Below are positions 1-11,000 of a DNA stretch of 64,000 bases, piece by piece (the first letter of the stretch is position 1; each line of letters opens with the position of its first letter). This DNA is from Andrena cerasifolii. Its lineage: Eukaryota; Arthropoda; Insecta; Hymenoptera; Andrenidae. The notes under the pieces are model-generated. The model was not told the DNA's origin. It saw nothing but the letters and a program-made list of their open reading frames with translations, and made no database searches. The DNA is taken from contig NC_135118.1 in assembly GCF_050908995.1 (NCBI RefSeq), positions 8,060,001-8,124,000 on the forward strand. Direction: 5' to 3'. The position numbers and the translations under genes were made by a program.

Positions 1-741
1 TCCCGAGTGTGTCGGGGTTCTCGAGAATGTTCGAGATTCGGGAGACCGAGAAACGGTGTTGATTTTCCGAAGTACAGACATCGGTAAATCCTAATTCGAA
101 TCCCAACACTATTGGGAATCCTGACACTTTTAGGAATCCCGAAATCCTTGGCCCGATCCCGAGAAAAATTCTCATCCCAACCCGACATTTTCGAGTTCTC
201 ATACACCTCTACAGCCAGACTTTTTAGGGACGCGTGCTACCTTTAGAATAGGCGAGCAAACAGAAAATCAAGAAGACTCTATTTACATGGAGGTAGTTTT
301 AACCCGATAGTAAAGCGCGATAGGTCGCCGTTGCGCTGGAGTTCGCGACGCAATCGCCGTGCTGATCAGCCCGGCGATATCAGTGGGGTTGTAACACGAT
401 GCTATTAGGAATCGACAATACACCATAATACGGCTGTCTACAAACTACAGGGAAACTTTGCTCGCGGAACATCGAAGAGGAACGACAACGAGATTCGCCG
501 ATAATGCACTTACTGTGTACATTACGCGCATAGGAGATGTGCAGCCGCTGATTTCGTATCGATCGAGGGAGATTTCTGCGTCTAGCTAGCCAGTCTTGGG
601 GATGCCTAGAACTCTAATTAGCCCGTCTGCCATTGAATCGTGCCGAGGACCATCGTTCCGACCTGGTGCCACGCAAATGAGAGCCTAATAGCATCGGTAT
701 TCCCGCTTTCCCGCCCACTAATCCTTGCTTATCGTTGACAG
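1..741. other. Upstream sequence or intron of the receptor gene, no gene seen
   Basis: No supportable exon is visible before the acceptor at 740-741. The first 200 bases are rich in imperfect copies of words such as aatccc and cccga, which looks like a decayed repeat. The exon encoding the glycine-rich loop of the kinase must lie upstream of the window, because the first visible exon starts just after where that loop should be. Confidence 0.5.
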
Positions 742-3437
742 GCGATAGTTTGCGAAGCAGTCGGATTCGAGGACGTGGTTCCCGACGCTCCAAGATTGGT
801 GGTGGCGCGCGTGCCGGCTTGCACCAGCGACATCCGGGCAGGCAGCACGACGGATCAGATGAGGGAGGTCCGATTCCTATCCGGCTTGTGCGACCCGAAC
901 GTGGCTCGGATCCTGGGAGTTTGCGAGGTGGACCCGGTCCCGTGGACGATCATCGAGTACACGGAGCTCGGCGATCTCGCCCATTACCTCCAGTACAGCG
1001 TGCCACTTACGGGGACGCTCAGGCCGAGCTGCAATTTGAAAACCCTTAGGTGAGGCTGTTTATGACACACGGATCCTGAAACGGGACCAACGCCTGCAAT
1101 CCTACCAGCGTCGCGAAATGAAACAGCGACGGTTGGATCAGACCCGGCTCGTCCCTAGAGGCAAAATTAATCAGCCGCCTGGGGCATAAAGTTGACAGGG
1201 GGCGCGAAATGGTATTTTCATTGTTGGCATTTTTTAAAATAAAAGTTCAGAGTAAGGGCATCAAGAAGCTGAAATAAATGTATTGTAAATAAAGGGCACA
1301 ATTTGGCAAGTTCTGCTAGGGTGCAAAAAGGCTCGGGCCGGGCCTGGGTTTGATGATTCTAACGATTTGCGTGGGAATAATCGCGCTTGTACTTGACACC
1401 ACTTCAGCCGATTTACTTGCAATTGAATCGGTATCTCGTCAGTTTTCGATCGTAGGATCGCGACACAATTGCCGGGGATTATGTATTATTACCGTTGGAA
1501 TTGCAGGAGAGTATCAGAGATCGACGTTGTAAGTATCCTTATCGCACGATTCCTGAAAGCGAATCGTTGAATTCCGAAGTAAAATGGCATTGATTAATCG
1601 CGATCGAGTAATGAGGGAATGAAACTCATGTTCGCGGTTGTTTGAAAGAAAAGAAAGGCGCTCGCAGATCGACGCTGCACATTAAATTAAAGTTGCCGGT
1701 TGGGCAATCGACGAAGTAACTCAATCGATTAACGTCGACGAGCTTCAAACATAACGTTGTGTTTCACCAGCCAAAGCTGCCTGTTGTACATGGGGACGCA
1801 GATAGCATCGGGCATGAGGTTCCTCGAGTCGAAGAATCTGGTGCACAAGGACCTGGCAGCCAGAAACTGTCTAGTGGGCCGCTCATACGCCGTGAAAGTG
1901 ACCGACATAGCGATGTGCAGTGACCTTTACAAGAAGGATTACAGTGACATAGGCGGCAGACCGCCGGCGCCGATCAGATGGCTGCCGTGGGAAAGCATTC
2001 TACTGGTGAGGTTAAAATAATAACGGCTCCGCCGAGTTCGTCCCCATGGTTTTCTCTTTAACCAGCGTTCTAGATCAATCGACCACCCTTGACAACTGTA
2101 GACATCGCGTTTTCAATTGCAGGACAGGTACACCTGCTCGAGCAGCGTTTGGTCCTTCGCTGTCACGCTTTGGGAGGTGATGAGCTTGGCCAGGGAAAAG
2201 CCCTTCCAGCACCTGACCAACGATCAAGTGATACAGAACGCCGAGCACATGTACTATGGAGCAGAGTTGCAGGTAGTTCTATTAAAAAGTCGAATTTCGT
2301 TTGCTCATTGAGTTTGATCGTGGGATCATTCTTTCTGTCAGTGGCAGAGGATTTTAATATAATTCTTATTTAAGTTATTGATGCATCAGAAAATCCCAAA
2401 TGATTATTATTATTATTATTATTATTATTATTGCAATCGACGGGTAAAACCCTTTAGTACACAGAATACATTGTGGTAATATTAAGTTAAATAGCACACT
2501 ACAGTACCTAAGAAATAAATTAGTATCTACTATTGCGCCCAGCTTATCATCCAAATCACTTGTTACTACCTACACCCAGGAAGCGATGAGATTCGAAGCG
2601 CTTCGAATTTGTCTTGAATATCAGGCGACTACTTCAAAGCATTTCCAACATGATTCAAAGCTTAAAACTCTTGAAAATTCTGAAAGACTTGAAAGTCTTG
2701 AAAGTCTTGAAAGTCTTGATCGTCTTGGAAGTCTTGAATTCTTGCTTCAAAGTCTTGGTAAGTTTCGGACCCGTATGTACGTCCACCGCCAATTCGCGGG
2801 ACAATACAATCATAAATTGCGACCCTGAAGAGACCCTCTGGCCGACCAACCTGGCTAATTTGTAGCAACCAGATGTTCATTTTCAAGACTTTCAAGACTT
2901 TCAAGACTTCCAAGACTTTAAAACGCTATCAAGACTCAAGACTTCCAAGACTTTAAAACGCTATCAAGACTCAAGACTTATCAAGACTCAAGACTTATCT
3001 AGACTCAAGACTTATCAAGACTCAAGACTTATCAAGAATCAAGACTTATCAAGACTTTTCAGACTTTCAAGAGTTTTAAGCTTTGAATCATGTTCGAAGT
3101 GCTTCGAAGTTTTCCCCACATATATATATTGAGATTCGAAGCGCTTCGAAGCTCATCACTACATCCAGGTGACAGAACTTCTCTCGATTACCTCTCCTCG
3201 CATAAAAAACTCTTACCTTGTACACCTCTACCGATACCATCGCGAATTATCCAGCATCGGCGCTACTAAACCGTGTCCCCGTTGCAGGTGTACCTACCGA
3301 GACCGACGATGTGCCCGGACGAGGTTTACAGGATGATGTGCTCGTGCTGGCGGAGGGACGAGACCTCGAGACCGACGTTCAAGGACATTTACACGTTCCT
3401 GAAGAACATGATCGCGGACTATCGGCCCGGTGCATAG
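742..3437 (+). CDS. Discoidin-domain-receptor-like tyrosine (pseudo)kinase, 3' four exons
   Basis: Partial gene for a type I membrane receptor of the discoidin domain receptor (Ddr) family, which in active members senses collagen or other matrix. Exons are 742-1049, 1771-2005, 2123-2272 and 3288-3437 (TAG at 3435-3437). All junctions are GT-AG and the phases agree, giving 280 codons plus stop. Family marks seen are QIASGMRFLESKNLVHKDLA, ARNCLVG, PIRW..WESILL, VTLWE, the PF..LTNDQVI stretch and the C-terminal VYLPRP..CPDEVYRMM..CW. The extracellular, membrane and glycine-loop parts lie upstream of the window. Odd residues: the VAVK lysine position reads VVAR, DFG reads DIA, HRD reads HKD, and the alpha-F SDVW reads SSVW. 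The catalytic Asp and Asn of HKDLAARN remain. Loss of the ATP-binding Lys and the metal-binding DFG Asp context argues for a pseudokinase that signals by scaffolding; that role is inference. Family assignment is firm, but which insect paralogue (Ddr or a smal-like gene) is uncertain. Confidence 0.9.
1050..1770 (+). other. Intron of the receptor gene
   Basis: This intron runs from the AG|GTGAGG donor to the ttcaccag acceptor. A 60-codon open frame inside it (1350-1532) has no family features and is taken as chance. No repeat was recognised. Confidence 0.6.
2403..2433. repeat. (ATT)n microsatellite in the last intron of the receptor gene
   Basis: About ten uninterrupted ATT units lie within the intron 2273-3287. 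Confidence 0.9.
2581..3161. mobile_element. hAT-like MITE with internal AGTCTTGAA arrays, in the receptor intron
   Basis: The ends are inverted copies: the left reads AAGCGATGAG then the palindrome ATTCGAAGCGCTTCGAA, and the right, reversed, reads TAGTGATGAG then TTCGAAGCGCTTCGAA. The 8-base flanks 2573-2580 (CACCCAGG) and 3162-3169 (CATCCAGG) differ at one base and look like a target-site duplication of hAT length. Inside, 2660-2760 holds direct copies of a 9-base word AGTCTTGAA, and 2880-3080 holds the same word inverted with longer units. The TAGTGATGAGC end resembles the CAGTGATGAGC end of the hAT remnant at 13374. The hAT assignment rests on these ends and the 8-base duplication only. 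Confidence 0.6.
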
Positions 3438-4659
3438 GCGTGACCGATCCCGGTTGACTGTGATAAAACGGACGGGGGCATTCCTCGGTCGACATCGAGC
3501 GTGTCGATCTCTCGAGAGTTGAACTCCTTGGAAGTGTACAATCGTTAGTTTTTAGTGCATGCGCTTGGGCGAACGGAGCTCCGGCCGAATCCCCGCAATC
3601 CTCGATCATGGTGGAGGATCGGCGAAGCAGACTCGCGCGGCGCTCCGTTCCGAAGCGTTGCAGGGCGAGAAGCCCCGGCGAGCTCTTTCGCTCCCAATCG
3701 CTATCTCGTCGTTCGTGTGGAAACGAGAGAGAGATCTCGCCCCGCGGGAATCTAGTGATATTTCGTCTCTGGCCACGCAGCGAAAAACGATCGCCTCGGT
3801 ATTTTCTAGTCAGTTCGGTCCTTCGATTCCTACGCGAGTGCTGATCGTGCGCAGTATTCTGGACACTGGCGACGCCAAGCACTGATAAGTCTATCCACAT
3901 GTACATACGAAATCTAGATATCGACGCCTAGGTGAACGCAGGGAATTTCTCGCTGCGGCTGGTGCATCGAAATATCCTCGACCGTCCTTCGATCCGACCC
4001 GGCCGTCGAATCCATCGACGTTCGAAGCGATCCGCGCGCGACTTCAGGTTAATTTCTAGGTAATTCAAATCGTCGCGCTCTCGGTGTCGAGGCTCGCCGT
4101 GAGGCCGTTCAAAAGGTAACACTGTCGGTTCGATGAGCGCTCAGCGATGTGCCCACCAGCCCCGCGCGACAATTCCGGATTCCTTGTACATTCCGCGAGC
4201 CCGTCAGTAGCGAAGTACTTATATCGTTCCATTGCCTCCTATTTTCCATTCGAAAGAGATCTAACTATCCTCAGCGGGCGGTAGAACTCGAGAGACCCTG
4301 GGAGCATGCCCGTCGATCCAGAGGCGAGGATCAGCCACGGGGACGTAGCAAAAGTAACTGTCACGCTTCGAGAGGAATCGATGCAAGTTTTAGGCTGCGC
4401 CGTAACTCGAACTCCAAGACCGCGAACGAACGTTTGAACGCGACGATAGGACGTCGACTTGCTGCTGATGGACGTAGCAGGAGCCAAAGTGATTGCCACC
4501 TGGACGAGTCGACGCGGCAGGATAATCGAAGGGGAAGAAGGAAATGGCCAAGTGGTAAAGTGCCAAACAGAGTCAGGCGTTCAAACGTTCCCCTCTGCAC
4601 GCACCTTTCTGTAATTCTCAAACTGAATTCAAGTATACGTTGAAATGATTAACAATAAA
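3438..4659 (+). other. Probable 3' UTR of the receptor gene
   Basis: Sequence between the TAG stop and the first good AATAAA signal (4654-4659). Several open frames of 60-175 codons lie here on both strands (for example 3379-3906 minus and 4149-4643 plus). They overlap one another, lack family features and are treated as chance. The true poly(A) site is not proven. Confidence 0.4.
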
Positions 4660-6660
4660 GTACTGAGTATTCCTTTCTGAGTCCTACTGCGTTCTTTCTT
4701 TCGCAGCGCTCGCTTCGAAGTTCCTTGTTCCAGAAAGCGAACTGGTTGACTGGGAGTAGCTGGGGATAATTGGCGTGAACTTTTAAGTGCCCGGTAAATA
4801 ATGGCGATAATATTGAAAGAAAGGCGTACCGTTATCATTTCGGTAAGTTACTTGCAGAGGAAAAACTGGTTAGTACTTCCTGGCTCGTTTAAGCAAATTG
4901 CAGTTTGATACGCGCTCCTAGTCGTATCTGCATTGGGGTGTATGCACTTTTCGAGTGATGACCTAAAATAGCACCATTTTAACGTAAATAAAACGTTTCA
5001 TAACAGGATATGAATCAATTTAATACAAAATCAAAAGCGATTAAATATCCTGCCCCGCGATTTTATTTAAAGTGACACATCACCATCGTAATTGCAGTAC
5101 GAGAAAATAATTATTTTTTTAGCTTTAAGTGCACTTTTGATGAAATTAAATAAAATCGTTTAACTTAAAGTTATTTTTTTCATATATCCACTAGCTATAG
5201 GTAGGCTTTGAAAGGAGAAAGAATATACTATTCAAACTCTGTCGAAGCTAACGTCAATTTCTAAACGCTTTATTCTAGAAACTGTGTAACAAAAAATTAA
5301 CCCACATAAAATAATAAAGTTCGATAATTTCTAGAGCTACTCGATTCGATATTGAACCGTTAGAGGCGATGTTTACTCCATTTGCAAAGATATCTATCAA
5401 CATAGATGGTGTCGCCGGTAATTCGTTTGCATACGCGGTACGCATCTGAAAAAACAGAATTAACGAGAAACCCGAGGCTGCGACTAAAATAACATTACAT
5501 AAACAAGAAACCTGAAACATCCTTCCTCAACTTTTAATTGCGTGCAATAAGGCATTACTAAAAGCCTTCTCTCAGAAGCCAAAGAAAAACCTTCCAGTGG
5601 ATGATATTTGCTTGCCAAACATCTACTGTTGGCAAACGTCTGTTCCAGGAAAATGCCTTGCTCGCGCTGAGCGAATAATATCGTGCAGCCACGAGGCAAG
5701 CTGAGATAAAGATGCGAGTTAAGTCCTTCCTGAATAACGATACTGAGCTGTGTATCTTGAAGGGGAAATATTTGCCAGTGGAAGAAAAAAAGAGAAGCGT
5801 AAGACAATTTCGTGCAACTCGCTAAGTAAAAATCGCGAAAGGACTTTTCGACCGCTTGCCCGACTTTATTGACCAAAACCATTAACAGCAGCTACCATAT
5901 AGTGGTTCAGAAGAGTTCAATAAACGACGGACGTAATCTTCAGTAAACTCTGTTCATAGAATTCGCAAAAGAAATGTTCAACCGTATACTGGACCTTATT
6001 GCCAGAAACCATTAACAGGAGCAGAAGGATGATGCTCGGAGAGCTTGGATAAGCAAAGCTTCCATCCTTCAGGCGCCTAAGATGACCGAGTCCGGCCACT
6101 GAATGGCCCAGGCCACTTAAATGCATACGCGACCGACCGATATTGAATACGTGTACCACTCACTGGCTGCAAAGTGGTGTCTCTAAAGCAAAGTTCCGAG
6201 CTCCTACCAGGCTCTGCGGTACCGATATCTTAAAAGGTTGCCAGAACAATCGTTCCTTAGCCAGGCATGACCAACTCCCCGCGAGGTTAGTCCCATTAAA
6301 CCGCGGGTCGCTCATAAATCACTGGGTAAACCTTTTATCGGCACAATTCGGATAACATTGCTCCACGTCGAGACCGAGGCTCATTAATCTTTCCCTGGCG
6401 AAGTGCATGGATCCGGTTCGATCATAGAGACACGGCCGGGAAATTGATGGCGACTTTATGGGATGGGGAGAGGAAAAAAGTCAGAGACGTGCTTCTGTTC
6501 TGGAATAACTTTGACGGCTCTGATACTTCGAACGAGAACTTCGGCGCGGCGATAGTTTTGCGGAACGAGAGTGGAGAGGTTCATTCGTCGTGCCGATGTT
6601 GGTGGACAATCGAATAAATTTCGGGAGATAAAAGTAATCAGAGGAAATGTGAACGTCTTG
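4660..6660. other. Intergenic sequence with a diverged short duplication
   Basis: No gene is supported. Two minus-strand segments about 125 bases apart (roughly 5820-5890 and 5950-6025) are diverged copies of one another. Each reads from a cattaacag-containing word into similar peptides (MVLVNKVGQAVE and MVSGNKVQYTVE). Their open frames (5484-5882 and 5917-6159, both minus) have no recognised family. The rest is unremarkable. Confidence 0.4.
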
Positions 6661-6665
6661 ATTTT

Positions 6666-6972
6666 TGTTAGAATATAATGTTTATTTATTCAAGAAAATA
6701 AAAGTTACACAGTCGAACGTCAGTATAATAATAATAATAAGAACTGTATAAAACTTAAACTAAAAGTAATAGAAAGAATACTGTCTTTAGCGCGATGCAA
6801 GTTATCCGTTCAGAGGGTTTTCTCGGACTGAGAAGCGCAGGGGTCGAGAAGACCGTTTTCCCCTCGTTTGGGTCTCCTGTAGCGAAAGAAAGGAAACTCA
6901 TAAATTACCGGGTCCTTAAAGTCCCTGACACTCTAACTCTAGGAACAGTCTATCGTTGTACACATTCCAACA
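6666..6972 (-). mobile_element. Solo LTR, copy 1 (LTR retrotransposon)
   Basis: A 307-base element flanked by ATTTT at 6661-6665 and 6973-6977, a perfect 5-base target-site duplication. Read on the minus strand it begins TGTTGGAATG and ends ATTCTAACA, so it has TG...CA ends with short inverted repeats, and AATAAA near its 3' end. An almost identical copy in the other orientation is at 15141-15447. No internal retroelement sequence adjoins it, so it is a solo LTR left by recombination. The 83-codon open frame inside is not a host gene. A BEL/Pao or Gypsy origin would fit the 5-base duplication, but I cannot choose. Confidence 0.9.
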
Positions 6973-8014
6973 ATTTTAGAGGAAACGGACATGAATATTC
7001 GAAAGTCGGGAAACTACGTCGACGCGGAGGTAGTATCTTAAGTTAACTATTTAAGTGCAGTCGTCATCGCGTGGCATCACACTCATTGATTGTTTACTCG
7101 GGAGGGGAAGTACGGAGGCGCACCTTATTCCGGAAATCACCGACCGATCGATGGAGTCGTTCAAAGGCATTGAACTGACTATGCGCTTGCATTAAACCCC
7201 GAGGCAATGAAATGCACAAGGATGACATGGTCATGAGCGTTTGTCAACCCAGACCAAACCTACTTTGGACCACTTAGTACTGACTCTCATTCTACGCGCA
7301 ATTTCACCTCAAAGTAATTAAATGTCCAGTGCTAAAGCGATCGTTAGCGTTTGTCGACTTAAGGGTTGTTCCTACCGTGACGGCTGAAAAAAACTTAGTT
7401 TTTCTGGAATTAAAATATGAAACAAGTATTGCACGTATCACTTTGCACGTTTGTAACTTTATTCTATCGCCTTTTAAAATTATAAAAAAAATTATAGCGG
7501 AATATGAACATCGGGAGTAGACACTACAAGAGGAAACATGAAAGAGAAAGAGAAAGAAAACAATAGTTAGAAATTATATAACACATTTAACAGTAAAAGA
7601 GTGCAAAAGGCGAGGTGCAGCTGTCAGCTGTTGTTACCCTAACCACTTGAAACCACTTAAAACTAAAACTAACAGTTTATACGGAGAATAAATTCATATG
7701 TCATATCCTTTCGAATGCCAGCCTTGATATCCGCAATTGCAGTTATCTGAGAAACAAAATTCAAGAAGATTGGTGCAGTACTTGTTTCATTTTGAATTCC
7801 TTTCTTAATTCTTAAATTGTAAATTAAGTTGTTTTCAGCCGTCTCACTAGGAAGACCCCTTAATCCCGGCTTAACTCAGGTCCAACCCTGACTGTATGTA
7901 CATACATTGGGTCCCCGAGATAATGAAATGCATGGCGACGAAACACGGTCGTGAGCATGTGCGCGCGCGTAGCCGAGCATGTGTGAGTGTCGCGTAACGC
8001 TGGTCGCTTACGTT
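6973..8014. other. Upstream region of the Cys-rich peptide gene
   Basis: No gene is supported. A stretch around 7200-7245 (ccccgag..aatgaaatgca..ggtcatgagc) resembles 7911-7960 (ccccgag..aatgaaatgca..ggtcgtgagc), which is part of the promoter-proximal sequence of the peptide gene. The upstream copy may be a decayed duplicate of the promoter. Confidence 0.4.
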
Positions 8015-8021
8015 TATATAA
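8015..8021 (+). promoter_or_regulatory. TATA box of the Cys-rich peptide gene
   Basis: TATATAA in the context cgtttatataatgcc lies 78 bases before the ATG at 8099. That leaves room for a start site near 8045-8055 and a 5' UTR of about 50 bases. The assignment rests on position and consensus only. Confidence 0.6.
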
Positions 8022-8098
8022 TGCCAGAGCCGGGAAAGTGAGACCATTGAATCGTCGACTGTCAAAGAGACACGCGTTCCTCAGACATCAACGACAAC

Positions 8099-11000
8099 AT
8101 GAAGCTCTACCTACCTGTTGTTCTTGTCGCCCTCGTGGCCACCCTTCTGCACTCGGCTGGTAAGTAACAGTAATAAGAGGTCCAAGATCATTCTGAAGAA
8201 CGCTGCGAGTGTTATTTCGTCGTCTCTTCTCCTTCTAGTTGTTAATGGAGCTCAATTTTTTTTAAAATAGTACGTTGTAGCAGGACTAGTCGAAAAGTTA
8301 GCTGTAAATGTAGAAATATTTGGGGTGCTAGAAGGGGAATATTTGTTCAATAACAGTTCTTTTTATGGAAAGATACAATAATCGCGAGGCTAAACTCTCA
8401 AAAGTGAGATTCGTGGAGCCTGACGCTGAAAGTTATGATCAGAGACTAGGCTACGACGTAAGCTAGCTGTTTAAAAAGCACGTGTTTCCATTATTAACAG
8501 ACGTTTCGTGGAAGCAACCCACTTCTAGGAGGCATATTGGATTTCACAAATAAAAATTAGAAATGTCAGAATTTGGAGGATTGGGTGAGTTTGGCGAGAC
8601 GTAGATTCGTTGAAATCGCGGGCCGCGCGCAATTAGAGAAGGGTGCAGTCTATTTTATCGAAACTTCCCTCCACGAGTTGCCCTTTAATATTTCCACCGA
8701 TCTTCGGTGTTCGGTATTTAGCTTCGATTATGGATTTCTCGACGGGCCCGCATTCCAAGCCTGAAACAGCTGCGCATTCCTCTTTGATGGCTCCGAGATC
8801 AACGACTTTTCTTTACCGTGTCACAAGACCGTCGCGGCAAATTGAAATATTTGCGCCCCAGTGTGCCGAACCCCTCTTTTCCATTCGCTTCTCTGCACTC
8901 CACCGAGTGACTCTGTGTCTCGCGAATTCTTCCTGCAGTCATGGAGAATTGACTTGTACGCACAATGCATTTTGCATTAATAATATAGGTAAGAAGTCAC
9001 CACTGTAAATTCAAGACAACATGGTGATTCTCTGAAAAGATTAAAAGTACACGCGTCTAGCTTTACTTTAGCTACATATCACGGTCCCCCGCCATTAACG
9101 TTCCCAAACCATTCTCGTTCCACCTAAGGCCACCTTAGGATTCTGTGGGGATCCGAGACTTTCCAAAAGATCACTTAGACGTTGATACATTAACTAAATT
9201 AAAAAACCTGTTTCCAGAATACGTGACTGCAGAGATCTGTCCACCGGAGAACTGCCTGAATCCTGATAAGTGCGAGCAAGTGTTCGTCGATGGAGAATGC
9301 TCATATCCTTGCAACACGTGCTGCAGCGTAGGTGAGTTCACTCGACATTTCAGCAGCTCTTTACGTTTACTCCGAACTCGTCCATACGTCATTGAACTAA
9401 TGGAAGTCGAAGGATCTCGCGTTTCAGCGACTACTACTGATAGCCGAGAATACGTTCGTTATCGCGCAGTTGAAATACCGCGGCGTCCAATTCGCGCGTG
9501 GTGTAATTTCAATATTTTTATCAATTATTGCAAACGTTCGTTATGGATACGCGCGAGGTTCCGGTGAAACGGCCGAGCTTTCGTTCATTCGTGTCACGAT
9601 GCAAAACACACAGGGAACGACGGTAATTATCAAGCAGTAACGTAACCGTTACAGCTGGATATAGCAATTTCACGCTCGCCAGTACGGCACGCACGCAACA
9701 CCATCATTTCTACTGTGCCAAATCGAATACTCTCGAGATTCACTTTTGCGCGTGGTGAATTTCGAACGGCTGGCCAGCTAATTCATGCGGCGCTGGCGAT
9801 ACTTTCACGAAGCATGCCGCTAGGCTGCTACGTCCGATCGATTCCTCCAACTTTCCGATGCTATTGTCCAAGCAGTTCTCCGATTCGTTCTATCGTTCGT
9901 GGTAGATGATTTCGTTGCTCGATGAATTGGGAAAGCTTCGGGAATCAACTTTGCAACTTGATGTACTTATACGTGACCACTATTTTTTAGGAAAGCCTGC
10001 TTACAGGGGAAGCAACCCGGAAATTCAGAGTTTTCTTCTTCGTGGAATATCTCGAGAACGGTGAGAGATATTGGAAATAATTTCAACAAAAGTCGCACCT
10101 TTTTTTATGTCTACAAAACTGCGTGAAAATAATTCTCGAGAAATCGATACTTTTCTAGTTACACCCACCGTCAATCCTTAATTTGTAGATATACAAAATG
10201 ATGCACCTTTTGTTTAAACTTCTTTTCGATATCTCTCACCGCTCTCGAGATATTTCACAGATAAGAGACTTCTGTATTTTTTAAAGGAGTCACTTCAACC
10301 CCTGGAAAAACACTATGGCGCCAACAAAAAATAGTTTTGTGCTAGGGATCAACTACTTTACTTGCGCGCAAAGTTGACGAAGACAATGCTAACACTGCGT
10401 TTGAGAACAGAACAGTCAAGTGCCGATAAATCAGGAAATATACAAATTACGGGAGACCGGGGCAAGTTGATACGTTCGAATTATCTCGACACCGTATATA
10501 TGTAGCTCCATTTGAGTCAGATATGTGAAGATTGTTCTCCAATTCTTTCCTACGATTCAGCGTACGTGTGTGTACATTGACGTTAACAAGCGTTTATTAA
10601 ACTCTTTTCGTTTGTATAGAGAAAAAGTAAATACTTTCGATACATCCAAATTGATCGTCAAAGTAACATTTTTTCATTCGTTTTGTATGTATTTTCTCAA
10701 GTTTCCGCTTGCTATATATTAAAGAGGAAGAATCAAAGTATATTTTGGCATATTTGTTATTAAGTAATTAATTCAAATAGAAAATGAAAAAAAATTGAAA
10801 ACAGAATAACGTATCAACTAGCCCCGCAGTGGGGTAAATTGATACACTTTACCTTCGTCCAAATTTATATTTTTTTTAGAGATGTACCCTCTACTACTAG
10901 TGGCCGACTAGTTAGTTAAGCCGACTATCCGGCCACTTTTGTAGTCTAGCGACTAGTCGGCGATTTATCGGCCCACTTTTTGTGAATACATTTCTCTCTC

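Noticed and set aside
3379..3906. 175-codon minus-strand frame
   Set aside because: Antisense to the last receptor exon and its 3' UTR, no family features.
4149..4643. 164-codon frame downstream of the receptor
   Set aside because: Lies in the presumed 3' UTR, does not start at a well-placed ATG and has no motif.
6795..7046. 83-codon frame, with a 63-codon near-copy at 15127-15318
   Set aside because: The identical peptides arise because both lie in solo LTRs and read antisense through them; not a gene family.
8939..8988. Extra exon of the peptide gene reading HGELTCTHNAFCINN
   Set aside because: It has plausible splice sites and two cysteines, but its 50-base length does not fit the phase of exon 1 (it would hit a stop at once), whereas exon 1 joins exon 2 directly in frame.
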